Below are positions 1 through 7,972 of a stretch of DNA of 64,000 nucleotides, in pieces. The stretch lies in contig NZ_JAUSZJ010000002.1 of the NCBI RefSeq assembly GCF_030817475.1, forward strand, positions 3,264,001-3,328,000. The letters are read 5' to 3'. How positions within the stretch are numbered: position 1 is the first letter of the stretch; each line of letters starts with the position of its first letter. Made by a program: the position numbers and the translations under genes. The stretch comes from Streptomyces sp. V2I9 (GTDB lineage Bacteria > Actinomycetota > Actinomycetes > Streptomycetales > Streptomycetaceae). The notes below the pieces were generated by a model, which was not told the DNA's origin, made no database searches, and was given only the letters and a program-made list of their open reading frames with translations.

Positions 1-1251
1 GACCCCGACCGTGTTCGCGCCTCCCAGCGCGCCCGTGGAGAGGACGTCGACCTCGTCGACGCCCTGCTCTCCGCCGACGAGCTGCGCAGGTCGTCCGGCG
101 TCCGCTTCGACGAACTCCGCGCCGAGCAGAAGTCGCTCGGCAAGCTGATTCCCCAGGCCACCCCCGAGGAGCGCGCCGAACTCCTCAAGAAGGCCGAGCA
201 GCTCAAGGCCGACGTCAAGGCGGCCGACGCCGCCCAGGACGAGGCCGACGCGGAGGCCAAGCGGCTGCTGCTCCAGCTCGGCAACATCGTCCACGAGGAC
301 GTGCCGGTCGGCGGCGAGGAGGACTTCGTCGTCCTGGAGACGCACGGCACCATCCGCGACTTCGGCGCCGAGGGATTCGAGCCCAAGGACCACCTGGAGC
401 TCGGCGAGGCGCTCGGCGCCATCGACATGGAGCGCGGCGCGAAGGTCTCCGGTTCGCGGTTCTACTACCTCACCGGCGTCGGCGCGCTCCTGGAGCTGGC
501 CCTCGTCAACGCGGCGATCGCGCAGGCCACCGAGGCCGGCTTCATCCCGATGCTGACCCCGGCGCTGGTCCGCCCGCGCGCCATGGAGGGCACCGGCTTC
601 CTCGGTCAGGCCGCGGAGAACGTGTACCACCTCGAGAAGGACGACTACTACCTGGTCGGCACCTCCGAGGTCCCGCTCGCCGCGTACCACATGGACGAGA
701 TCATCGACGCCGGCAAGCTGCCCCTGCGGTACGCCGGGTTCTCCCCGTGCTTCCGCCGCGAGGCCGGCACGTACGGCAAGGACACCCGCGGCATCTTCCG
801 CGTCCACCAGTTCGACAAGGTCGAGATGTTCTCGTACGTCGACCCGGCGGACGCCGAGGCCGAGCACCGCAGGCTCCTGGAGTGGGAGAAGCAGTGGCTC
901 ACCGGCCTCGAACTGCCCTTCCAGGTCATCGATGTCGCCACCGGTGACCTCGGCGCCTCCGCCTCGCGGAAGTTCGACTGCGAGGCGTGGATCCCGACCC
1001 AGGGCAAGTACCGCGAGCTGACCTCCGCGTCGAACTGCGACGGCTTCCAGGCCCGCCGCCTGTCCGTCCGGATGCGTGAGGGCAAGAAGGTCCAGCCGCT
1101 GGCCACGCTGAACGGCACGCTCTGTGCCGTACCGCGCACGATCGTGGCGATCCTGGAGAACCACCAGCTCCCCGACGGCTCGGTCCGGGTGCCCGAGATG
1201 CTCCGCCCCTATCTGGGCGGACGCGAGGTCCTGGAACCGGTCGCCACGTGA
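1..1251 (+). CDS. serS: Seryl-tRNA synthetase, 5' end cut by the window
   Basis: This enzyme charges tRNA-Ser (and tRNA-Sec where present) with serine in the cytoplasm. The open frame runs from base 1, beginning in the coiled-coil tRNA-binding arm ([12 protein letters not shown], then a charged helix rich in K, E and A). Only about nine N-terminal residues should be missing. Class II motif 2 is visible as [15 protein letters not shown] and motif 3 as [16 protein letters not shown]. The visible 416 residues fit the usual length of about 425. The stop overlaps the GTG start of the next gene by four bases (GTGA), so the two are probably translationally coupled. Identification is firm. Confidence 0.97.
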   Translation, partial: DPDRVRASQRARGEDVDLVDALLSADELRRSSGVRFDELRAEQKSLGKLIPQATPEERAELLKKAEQLKADVKAADAAQDEADAEAKRLLLQLGNIVHEDVPVGGEEDFVVLETHGTIRDFGAEGFEPKDHLELGEALGAIDMERGAKVSGSRFYYLTGVGALLELALVNAAIAQATEAGFIPMLTPALVRPRAMEGTGFLGQAAENVYHLEKDDYYLVGTSEVPLAAYHMDEIIDAGKLPLRYAGFSPCFRREAGTYGKDTRGIFRVHQFDKVEMFSYVDPADAEAEHRRLLEWEKQWLTGLELPFQVIDVATGDLGASASRKFDCEAWIPTQGKYRELTSASNCDGFQARRLSVRMREGKKVQPLATLNGTLCAVPRTIVAILENHQLPDGSVRVPEMLRPYLGGREVLEPVAT

Positions 1252-2072
1252 CCTTTCCCTACAAGCTCGTAGCGACCGACCTCGACGGCACACTGCTGCG
1301 CGGGGACGACACGGTCTCCGAGCGCACCCGCGAGGCCCTGGCCGCCGCCACGGCGGCCGGCGCCGCGCACATCGTCGTCACCGGACGGGCGGTCCCCTGG
1401 ACCCGGCACATCCTGGACGACCTCGGGTACGAGGGACTCGCCGTCTGCGGTCAGGGCGCGCAGGTCTACCACGCGGGCGAGCACAAGCTGCTGACCTCGC
1501 TGACGCTGGACCGCCGGCTCGCCGGACTCGCGCTGGCGAAGATCGAGGCGGAGGTCGGCCCGCTGCACCTGGCGGCCGGCCGCGACGGCCTGGACGGCGA
1601 AGTGCTCGTGGGCCCCGGCTACCGGGTGCAGGAGGGGCCGCTGCCGTACGTCTTCGTGGAGGACGCGGCCGAGATGTGGACCGCCCCGCTCAACAAGGTC
1701 TACATCCAGCACGCGGAGCTGGACGACGACGCGCTGGCCTTCGCCGCGAGGGCGGCCGTCGGCAGTCTGGTCGACGTGGTCATGGCCGGGCCCGGCGTGG
1801 TGGAGATCCTGCCGCTGGGCCTCAGCAAGGCGACCGGCCTCTCGCTGGCCGCCCGGCGGCTGGGGGTGAAGGCGGGCGACACGATCGCCTTCGGCGACAT
1901 GCCGAACGACATCCCGATGTTCGGCTGGGCACGCCACGGCGTGGCCATGGCCAACGCCCACGACGAGCTGAAGGCCGTCGCCCACGAGGTCACCGCGTCC
2001 AACGAGGACGACGGCATCGCGGTGGTTCTGGAGGAGCTGCTCCGCTCGGCGTCCGTGCAGCCGGCGCGGTAG
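1248..2072 (+). CDS. HAD-superfamily (Cof-type) hydrolase
   Basis: A predicted cytoplasmic sugar-phosphate or other small-phosphoester phosphatase of the Cof/YbiV group; the substrate is unknown. HAD motif I is [11 protein letters not shown] near residue 11, with both catalytic aspartates. Motif II is VTGRA, and motifs III/IV are the conserved lysine (LSKATG) and [10 protein letters not shown]. The 274-aa length is normal for the group. The GTG start lies inside the serS stop (GTGA overlap), supporting co-transcription with serS. A paralogue with the same motifs lies at 12791-13648. A strong stem-loop terminator follows. Confidence 0.9.
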   Translation: MTFPYKLVATDLDGTLLRGDDTVSERTREALAAATAAGAAHIVVTGRAVPWTRHILDDLGYEGLAVCGQGAQVYHAGEHKLLTSLTLDRRLAGLALAKIEAEVGPLHLAAGRDGLDGEVLVGPGYRVQEGPLPYVFVEDAAEMWTAPLNKVYIQHAELDDDALAFAARAAVGSLVDVVMAGPGVVEILPLGLSKATGLSLAARRLGVKAGDTIAFGDMPNDIPMFGWARHGVAMANAHDELKAVAHEVTASNEDDGIAVVLEELLRSASVQPAR

Positions 2073-2091
2073 CACCCATCCGCACAGCGCG

Positions 2092-2132
2092 ACGGCGGCC
2101 CGGCACCGTGGAAGACGGTGCCGGGCCGCCGT
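2092..2132. terminator. Bidirectional stem-loop terminator
   Basis: Two perfect 18-base arms (2092-2109 and 2115-2132) with a 5-base loop lie between the convergent HAD gene (ends 2072) and the gene ending at 2136. It can serve both strands. No U-tract follows, as is common in Streptomyces. Confidence 0.85.
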
Positions 2133-2135
2133 TCT

Positions 2136-2849
2136 CTAGCGCTCTCCGTGCCGCCCGCGCGGTCCGCCACGGCGGCGCAGGTCCTTCAGCTGACGGGCGA
2201 AACAGTCCAGCCGTCCGTCGAGCCGTACGACGTCCTGCTGCACGTCCGTCAGCCGCAGGCTCATCGCCCCGACCACCTGGTGCGTCATCTCCACCTTCCG
2301 GTCCAGGCTGTCGAGCCGCTCCGACATCCGCACCAGCACCGGCCCCAGCTCCTGCAGCGCACTGCCGACCCCGGAGAGGCAGCTCTCGATGCGCGTGACG
2401 CGCTGGTCGAGGGACGCGTACTGGGTACGCAGCGGTTCTTCGGCGTCGAGAAGGTACGTCCGCACGCAGCGGGCGATGTCGCTGTCACGAAGAAGCATGG
2501 CGATGTTGAGGACGGTGCGGCGGGTGTAGAGGGTCAGCCGCGTAGCCGCCTGTGGATAACTTCCCCGCCCCTCCCCCTCCCATAGGGACACCATGTCCCT
2601 ATGGAAAAGTCGCAGCTCAGCGCCGCGCAGGAGGACGAGACCGTTCTCGACGACTTCTGCCCGGTGCCGCTGGGTCACCTTCTTCACGACCTCTGTGGAT
2701 ACTTCGAAGTAACGAGCCACGTCCTCTGTGCGAACGTGCATCCCGTCCGGGAGCATGACCAGGCTCTTCACCTTGTCGAGGACGTCGACGCGCCCCATCC
2801 GCTCCCCGCGCAGTGCGCGCGATTCGAGCAGGGCGACTTCCGTGGGCAT
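2136..2849 (-). CDS. Phage-antirepressor-like DNA-binding protein with coiled-coil tail
   Basis: Function is not established. The 237-aa protein starts with a probable winged-helix-like segment (residues about 20-75, with HVRTEDVARYFEVS then VVKKVTQRHR). Next is a segment LYTRRTVLNIAMLLRDSD near residues 105-125, which resembles the region after the ORF6N/KilA-type domain in phage antirepressors. The C-terminal half is a heptad-rich coiled coil (ESCLSGVGSALQEL, VRMSERLDSLDRKVEM, LTDVQQDVVRLDGRLD) ending in an Arg-rich tail. The gene is convergent with the HAD gene and appears monocistronic. The domain assignment is from memory of the pattern and is tentative. The coding region contains a 25-bp palindrome and a perfect DnaA box, listed separately. 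Confidence 0.6.
   Translation of the reverse strand: MPTEVALLESRALRGERMGRVDVLDKVKSLVMLPDGMHVRTEDVARYFEVSTEVVKKVTQRHRAEVVENGLVLLRGAELRLFHRDMVSLWEGEGRGSYPQAATRLTLYTRRTVLNIAMLLRDSDIARCVRTYLLDAEEPLRTQYASLDQRVTRIESCLSGVGSALQELGPVLVRMSERLDSLDRKVEMTHQVVGAMSLRLTDVQQDVVRLDGRLDCFARQLKDLRRRGGPRGRHGER
2551..2559 (-). other. DnaA box TTATCCACA
   Basis: A perfect 9-mer on the minus strand, inside the coding region 2136-2849. A one-mismatch copy (GTATCCACA) lies at 2693-2701. A single box may be chance or part of the scatter of DnaA boxes around oriC. Confidence 0.45.
2580..2604. repeat. 25-bp palindrome inside a coding region
   Basis: Arms CCATAGGGACA (2580-2590) and TGTCCCTATGG (2594-2604) are exact reverse complements with a 3-base spacer. 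The palindrome lies within the antirepressor-like gene, over codons reading HRDMVSLW. It is unusually AT-rich for its surroundings and looks like a protein-binding site. Confidence 0.6.
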
Positions 2850-3180
2850 GGGTGTGCCTTTCGTACGAGGGAATGACGAGGACGGCCCACACCCCGGGCT
2901 TCAGGGGTGGAGGACGCTCACGGTTGCCACTCACTCGATGACCGGTCCGGTGGGCTGGGCCTCACCCGGTGCCGGCATTCCCCGATTTCACGATCGCTAC
3001 GACGCCACGGATTCCAGTTGCCTCCACGCACCCTGCCCAACGACCCGATAAACACAACGTCACGCGAGGTTGACCGGGCGTACGACCGACGGCTCCCGCC
3101 CTGGCCGGGGCGGGAGCCGTCGTGTACGCGAGCGTATGCGCGAGTCTCAGGGCGCGGGCCTCAATCCCGCTCCGCGGCCC
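2850..3180. other. Intergenic gap upstream of the antirepressor-like gene
   Basis: 331 bases between the start of the minus-strand gene at 2849 and the end of the ABC operon at 3181. It holds the operon's terminator (3087-3122) and presumably the promoter of the gene at 2849. I see no credible gene in it. Confidence 0.5.
3087..3122 (-). terminator. Terminator of the ABC-transporter operon
   Basis: Arms of 14 bases (3087-3100 and 3109-3122) are perfectly complementary, with an 8-base loop. It lies about 60 bases beyond the stop of the last gene of the minus-strand operon. Confidence 0.85.
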
Positions 3181-3900
3181 TCACTCCTCGCCCGCGAGCT
3201 TCAGCGCCCGCAGCTTCTGGCCCGCGTACCAGGTGGCTGCGACCGTCACCACGGCCAGCAGGACCGTGGCGAGCGGCAGGCCGACGTCCGAGGTCACCGC
3301 GCCGTCGCCCGCGACCTTCTGGGCGACCGCCAGGGACCACTGCTGGACACTGAGCGTCCGCGCCCCGGCCACCAGGCTGCCGAAGAGGGCCTCCCAGACC
3401 AGCGCGTAGACCAGGCCGAGGACGACCGCGTGCCGGCTGACGGTGCCGAGCAGCAGGAACAGGGCGCTGTACGCGATCGAGGCGACCAGCGCCGCGATCG
3501 TGTAGGCGACGGCGATCTGCTGGCCGTTGCCGTTGAGGATCAGGCCCGCCAGAAGCGTCGGCAGGGCGGAGAACACCATGGTCACCGCGATGGCCACGAT
3601 CAGCTTGGTGAAGATGATCGTGGGCCGCTTCACCGGCTTGGCGAGCAGGTAGACGATCGAGCCGTCGTCGATCTCGGGGCCGATCGCCCCGGTGCCCGCG
3701 ATCACGCCGATCAGCGGCACCATGGTGGCGATGGCGAACCCGCCGAGGACGTTCGAGGCGATCTGGTCATCGGCTCCGGCGAACATCCGCACGGCCGCGG
3801 CGATGACCAGCAGCAGCGCGGGCAGGACGAACAGGATGGCGGCCCGGCGCCGGCCGAGCAGGGCCCGGTAGGTGAGCCGGGCGACTGTGGGGTCGTACAT
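3181..3900 (-). CDS. ABC-2 type transporter permease
   Basis: An integral membrane permease of 239 aa with about six hydrophobic segments (for example AAILFVLPALLLVIAAAV, VAIAVTMVFSALPTLLAGLI, AVVLGLVYALVWEALFGSLV). It carries the ABC-2 signature region EIDDGSIVYLLAKPVKR, typical of permeases that pair with a separate ATPase. It is last in a four-gene minus-strand operon, 30 bases after the ATPase gene at 3931-4842, which is its likely partner. The substrate cannot be read from the sequence. Related two-ATPase/two-permease sets are annotated as drug, lipid or bacteriocin exporters. Confidence 0.88.
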   Translation of the reverse strand: MYDPTVARLTYRALLGRRRAAILFVLPALLLVIAAAVRMFAGADDQIASNVLGGFAIATMVPLIGVIAGTGAIGPEIDDGSIVYLLAKPVKRPTIIFTKLIVAIAVTMVFSALPTLLAGLILNGNGQQIAVAYTIAALVASIAYSALFLLLGTVSRHAVVLGLVYALVWEALFGSLVAGARTLSVQQWSLAVAQKVAGDGAVTSDVGLPLATVLLAVVTVAATWYAGQKLRALKLAGEE

Positions 3901-3930
3901 GACGGTGCACAGCTCCTTTCAGGCCACTAC

Positions 3931-4842
3931 TCAGGCCGCTACGAGATAGGAAAAGACCGATTCGAGGGACTCGTCGGACGGCGAGACGGTGAGCAGGCGG
4001 ATGCCCTGCTCGCGGGCCACCCTCGGCAGCAGTTCGGTGAACCGCCCGAAGTCGACGGCCTGGATGCGCAACGCCTTATCGGACAGATCGACCTCGATGC
4101 CCGCGGTGGACGGGTCGGCGATGAGCGCGGCCGCGAGCGCCCGGTCGTCGCTGGAACGCACCAGATAGCGGTGCGGCCGGTCCGTCATCAGCCGGCGGAT
4201 CTTGCGGAAGTCGCCGGAAGCGGCGTGCCGGCCCGCCACGATCACCTCGATGTGCGAGGCCAACTGCTCGACCTCTTCGAGGATGTGGGAGGAGAACAGA
4301 ACCGTCCGCCCCTCGCCCCCCATCCGTCGCAGGAGTTCCATGAGCTGCATCCGCTGGCGCGGGTCCATCCCGTTGAACGGCTCGTCCAGAAGCAGCACCG
4401 AGGGCTCGTGGACCAGCGCGGACGCCATCTTCACGCGCTGGCGCATGCCCTTGCTGTACGTGGAGATCTTGCGGTCCTGCGCGTACTCCATCTGAACCGT
4501 GGCGAGCGCCTTACGCGCCTCCGCCCCGCCCAGACCCTGGAGTTCGGCGTTGGCGACGACGAACTCCTTGCCGGTGAGGAAGTCGTACATCGCCTCCCGC
4601 TCGGGAACGATGCCGATCTCTTTGTAGACGGCCTCGTTGCGCCAGATCGGCCGCCCGTCGAGCGTGACCTTCCCCGTCGAGGGGGCGAGGAATCCGCCCA
4701 TCATGTTGATGAGGGTGGACTTCCCGGCTCCGTTCGGGCCGAGCAGGCCGGTGACGCCGGGCCCCACGGTCATGGAGACGTCGTTGACGGCGACCACGTT
4801 GCCGAACCAGCGCGAGGTGTGGTCGATCTCGATGGTGGTCAC
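3931..4842 (-). CDS. ABC transporter ATP-binding protein
   Basis: A cytoplasmic nucleotide-binding subunit that powers the adjacent ABC-2 permeases. Walker A is GPNGAGKST, the signature is YSKGMRQRVKMA (a degenerate LSGGQ, common in this subfamily), and Walker B is VLLLDEPFNGMD followed by the H-loop SSHIL. The open frame extends upstream to 5031, but the sensible start is GTG at 4842 (VTTIEIDHTSRWFG). This GTG overlaps the stop of the upstream permease by four bases and gives a 303-aa protein of normal length. The C-terminal 80 residues form the small extra domain seen in CcmA/NatA-like ATPases. Confidence 0.9.
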   Translation of the reverse strand: MTTIEIDHTSRWFGNVVAVNDVSMTVGPGVTGLLGPNGAGKSTLINMMGGFLAPSTGKVTLDGRPIWRNEAVYKEIGIVPEREAMYDFLTGKEFVVANAELQGLGGAEARKALATVQMEYAQDRKISTYSKGMRQRVKMASALVHEPSVLLLDEPFNGMDPRQRMQLMELLRRMGGEGRTVLFSSHILEEVEQLASHIEVIVAGRHAASGDFRKIRRLMTDRPHRYLVRSSDDRALAAALIADPSTAGIEVDLSDKALRIQAVDFGRFTELLPRVAREQGIRLLTVSPSDESLESVFSYLVAA

Positions 4843-5747
4843 AGCCCGGCCCTCCGATAGCGGCGCATCAGGACGGCGTACGAGCCGGCGACGAGCGCGA
4901 GAACAACGATCAGGTAGACCACTCCGGTGCCTGCCCCCGGGCCTTCCCCTCCGGGGAAGGCGGAGGTGGCGCCGAGGAACGCGGTCTGCACGCCGTCGAC
5001 CAGCGTGATCGGCGAGAAGAGTCCGAGCCACTGCACGGCCCCGGTCGACCCGGTCTCCCAGGCGATGGCCTGGACCGTGGAGACGGCGCCGTAGGTGATG
5101 GTCAGCAGCGCGATCACCGCGGCGACGCCGAAGCCACGCCGCGGGGTGAGGGCGGCCATCACGAGGCCGAGCCCGGCGAACAGCACGGAGAGCAGCGCCA
5201 CCGACACCAGTCCCTGGGCGAACCAGGTGGTCTGATCGGCGAAGTCGAACTTCGCCAGCAGAGAACCCACATAGAGGATGAGCAGGGGCGCGCCGGTGAG
5301 GATGAAGAGCGCGGCTGCGGTGGCGGCGAACTTCGCCAGCACGTAGTCGGTGCGTTCGATCGGCCGCGAGAAATACAGGGGGACGGTCTTGAAGCGGAGA
5401 TCCCTGGAGACCGCCTGCGGTGCCTGCGCGGCGATGAAGAGGCCGATGACGGCCTGGAGGTAGATCGCGTACGACGTGTACTTGACCACCAGCTTGCTGG
5501 CATCCGGTGCGGCCATGGAGACCGCCACCAGGATCGCCGCGACCAGCGCCATCACACCGAACAGCAGCATGGGCAGCACCTTGGACTTGGCGGAACGGCC
5601 CAGTCCGTAGGAGCCCCGCAGGGTCTGCGAGAACAGGGAGCGGCGGGCGTAGGCCCGGCCGAGCCGCGGTCCGTCGTAGGAGCGGTAGCCGATGTTGTGG
5701 ATCCGGGACGCGTCGCGCCCGGCCGCGGTCTTGGTCTCAGCGCTCAT
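4839..5747 (-). CDS. ABC-2 type transporter permease
   Basis: A 302-aa integral membrane protein. A soluble N-terminal stretch (residues 1-55, including HNIGYRSYDGPRLGRAYARRSLF) precedes about six membrane segments. The motif FKTVPLYFSRPIERTDYV is the cytoplasmic coupling region also found in the partner permease. It overlaps the upstream ATPase gene by 11 bases and the downstream ATPase gene by four, so the operon is tightly coupled. It most likely pairs with the ATPase at 5737-6816. Confidence 0.88.
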   Translation of the reverse strand: MSAETKTAAGRDASRIHNIGYRSYDGPRLGRAYARRSLFSQTLRGSYGLGRSAKSKVLPMLLFGVMALVAAILVAVSMAAPDASKLVVKYTSYAIYLQAVIGLFIAAQAPQAVSRDLRFKTVPLYFSRPIERTDYVLAKFAATAAALFILTGAPLLILYVGSLLAKFDFADQTTWFAQGLVSVALLSVLFAGLGLVMAALTPRRGFGVAAVIALLTITYGAVSTVQAIAWETGSTGAVQWLGLFSPITLVDGVQTAFLGATSAFPGGEGPGAGTGVVYLIVVLALVAGSYAVLMRRYRRAGL

Positions 5748-6816
5748 CGCGGCCGCTTCCCTTCTGCTGGACGACCTGCTGCGCGGCCGGGTGGACGGCT
5801 CCGGCGGCGGCCGGGACGGCGGCTGCGTGCGCCCCGCCCTGTTCGGTGCGGAAGACCTCGGCGATGTGGTGGCGGCGCTGTTCCATGCGGACCAGGCCGA
5901 GTCCGAGCCCGGCGACGCTGTCGCGGACCAGGTCGTAGGTCTCCTCGCCGGCCGCCTCGATCAACAGGATGTGGCCCGCGCCCGGCAGCCCCTCCGTATC
6001 GATCCCGTCGTGGCCGACGAGCGTGACCCCGGCGTCGGTGAGGACCTTGCGCAGGGTGCCGGTGCCGTCGGGGTGGGTGTCGCTGTCGGTCACCTCGACG
6101 GCGAGGGTCGCGGTGGTCTGGGTGAAGTCGCTGGTGGAGCTGGAACGCAGGAGGGTTCCGCCATCGATGACCACGACGTGGTCGCAGGTGCGTTCCAGCT
6201 CGCCCAGGAGGTGCGAGGTCACCAGGACGGAGATGCCGAAGTCGGTGTGGATGCGGCGGATGAGGCCGAGCATCTCGTCGCGGCCGACCGGGTCCAGGCC
6301 GTTGGTCGGCTCGTCGAGCAGGACCAACTGGGGGTCGTGGACGAGGGCCTGGGCCAGCTTCACCCGCTGCTTCATGCCGGTCGAATAGCCGCCGATGGGG
6401 CGGTAGCGCTCCTCGTAGAGGCCGACATGGCGCAGGGTATCCGCCGTGCGCTCACGGGCCGCTGTGGGCGGCAGCCCCGACATACGGGCCATGTGCACGA
6501 CGAACTCGGTCGCCGAGACGTCCGGCGGCAGGCAGTCGTGCTCGGGCATGTACCCCACCCGTTCCCGGATGGCGGCGCCGCTGGTCGAGACGTCGAGCCC
6601 GAGCACCGCGGCCCGGCCTTCGGTGGCGGGGGAGAGACCCAGCAGGATCTTGATCAGTGTGGACTTGCCGGCTCCGTTGGACCCCACCAGACCGGTCACA
6701 CCCGGTCCGATGTCCAACGTGAGCCGGTCAAGCGCGGTCACCCGAGGGAACCGCATGCTCAGGGCTTCGGTAGCGATTACGGCTGTCACATCAACGACGT
6801 TAGTGGTGCGGGCCAC
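5737..6816 (-). CDS. ABC transporter ATP-binding protein
   Basis: First gene of the minus-strand ABC operon. Walker A is GSNGAGKST, the signature region is YSTGMKQRVKLAQALVHDP, Walker B is LVLLDEPTNGLDP, and the H-loop is TSHLL. The 359-aa frame from ATG 6816 may be slightly long; GTG at 6789 (VTAVIATEALSMRFP) is an alternative start closer to the usual N-terminus. The C-terminal 80 residues are Ala- and Gly-rich, probably disordered, and have no match I recognise. The operon holds two complete ATPase-permease pairs, which could form one heteromeric exporter or two related ones. Confidence 0.9.
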   Translation of the reverse strand: MARTTNVVDVTAVIATEALSMRFPRVTALDRLTLDIGPGVTGLVGSNGAGKSTLIKILLGLSPATEGRAAVLGLDVSTSGAAIRERVGYMPEHDCLPPDVSATEFVVHMARMSGLPPTAARERTADTLRHVGLYEERYRPIGGYSTGMKQRVKLAQALVHDPQLVLLDEPTNGLDPVGRDEMLGLIRRIHTDFGISVLVTSHLLGELERTCDHVVVIDGGTLLRSSSTSDFTQTTATLAVEVTDSDTHPDGTGTLRKVLTDAGVTLVGHDGIDTEGLPGAGHILLIEAAGEETYDLVRDSVAGLGLGLVRMEQRRHHIAEVFRTEQGGAHAAAVPAAAGAVHPAAQQVVQQKGSGRDER

Positions 6817-7114
6817 ACCGGTCGTCAGCCCTGACGGCTGGATGCGGGTCAGACTCCAGGCGTACGCGCCCGTAGGGGGACCGTGCGGAAACCGAGGACG
6901 GAGCCCTCGGCCGGACGGTGCACGGGAGGGCGTCAGCTGCTGCGGACGAAGACGTCCCGGCCGGACGGGTCGGGTTGTCCACAGGCCGCCGTCCTGGATT
7001 CCCCATGTTGTCCACAGGCGATGCAGGCCCCTTGACGCAGCCGCTGGGCATTGTCACATTCATCAGTGTCACGTTACGGACGCGTATCGCATACGGCAGG
7101 GAACGGACGGTGGC
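6817..7114. other. Divergent intergenic region with two DnaA boxes
   Basis: 298 bases between the divergent ABC operon and the M24-family operon. It contains two identical TTGTCCACAGG elements and must hold promoters for both operons. No gene is evident. Confidence 0.6.
6975..7016 (+). other. Pair of perfect DnaA boxes (TTGTCCACA)
   Basis: Boxes at 6975-6983 and 7008-7016 are on the same strand, 33 bases apart start to start (close to three helical turns). Both extend to TTGTCCACAGG. TTGTCCACA is the box preferred by Streptomyces DnaA. Confidence 0.75.
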
Positions 7115-7972
7115 ATGACCGGCATGGCCTCGGCAGTGCAGCAGGACACCCCGGAGTTGCGGGGGTTCAGAGAAGTCCAGCGGCTGGCCTATGCCTGCGC
7201 GGAGGCGGTCGCGGGCCGGCTGCGGCCTGGAGTGACCGAGCGCGAGGCGGCCCGGATGCAGCGGGTGTGGCTGCGCGAGCGCGGTGTGCGCGACTGGTTC
7301 CACCTCCCGTTCGCCTGGTTCGGGGACCGGACGGCGTTCGCCGGGTTCAAGGTGCCGCTCCAGTTCTTCCCGACCGACCGGAAGCTGGAGCCGGGCATGC
7401 CGTTCATCCTCGACATGGCCCCGGTCCACAAGGGGTTCACCGCCGACATCGGTTATGCGGGATGCCTCGGCCCCAACCCTCTGCACGACAAGCTGCTGGC
7501 CGATCTGGAGGCCCACCGCGAGCTGATCCTGCGGGAGGTGCGCGAGCGCCGGTCGCTGCGCGAGATATATGAGGACGTCGAACACCTCATGACCTCCCAG
7601 GGATACGCGAACAGGCACCGGGCCTATCCCTTCGGCGTGATCGCCCACAAGATCGACCGGGTCTCCGAACGCCGATGGTCACCGCATGTGTTCGGCTTCG
7701 GCACTCAGTCCCTCAAGGGTCTGATCAGCGACGCCGTGCACGGCCACCGGGACGGCTGGTCGCCGCTGTGGAGCCCCTACCACTTCTCCGACCACCCGCC
7801 ACAGCCGGGGCTGTGGGCGGTCGAACCGCACCTCGGATTCCGGGGTACGGGCGCGAAGTTCGAGGAGATCCTGGTCGTCACCGACTCCAAGGACCCCGAG
7901 CAGAGCGCTTTCTGGCTGGACGACGATCTGCCGCATGTGCGGCGCTGGAACCAGGAGAAGGTGGCGGCGTGA
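7115..7972 (+). CDS. M24-family (methionine aminopeptidase/prolidase fold) protein
   Basis: A predicted cytoplasmic metallopeptidase-like enzyme of the pita-bread fold, 285 aa. Metal-ligand positions are recognisable: ILDMAPVHKGFTADIGYA supplies two Asp, the segment FGVIAHKID supplies a His, and WAVEPHLGF plus FEEILVVT supply Glu residues. The start is ATG 7115; the frame is open further upstream but runs through the DnaA-box region. The gene ends in a GTGA overlap with the hydrolase-SDR fusion, so the two are coupled. The coupling to a lipid- or xenobiotic-type oxidoreductase suggests a role outside general peptide turnover, but the substrate is unknown. Confidence 0.8.
   Translation: MTGMASAVQQDTPELRGFREVQRLAYACAEAVAGRLRPGVTEREAARMQRVWLRERGVRDWFHLPFAWFGDRTAFAGFKVPLQFFPTDRKLEPGMPFILDMAPVHKGFTADIGYAGCLGPNPLHDKLLADLEAHRELILREVRERRSLREIYEDVEHLMTSQGYANRHRAYPFGVIAHKIDRVSERRWSPHVFGFGTQSLKGLISDAVHGHRDGWSPLWSPYHFSDHPPQPGLWAVEPHLGFRGTGAKFEEILVVTDSKDPEQSAFWLDDDLPHVRRWNQEKVAA

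Noticed and set aside
3070..4860. 596-aa open frame on the plus strand
   Set aside because: It runs antisense to the ABC permease and ATPase genes and has the low-complexity Arg/Gly/Asp composition of a high-GC shadow frame; the minus-strand genes carry Walker motifs.
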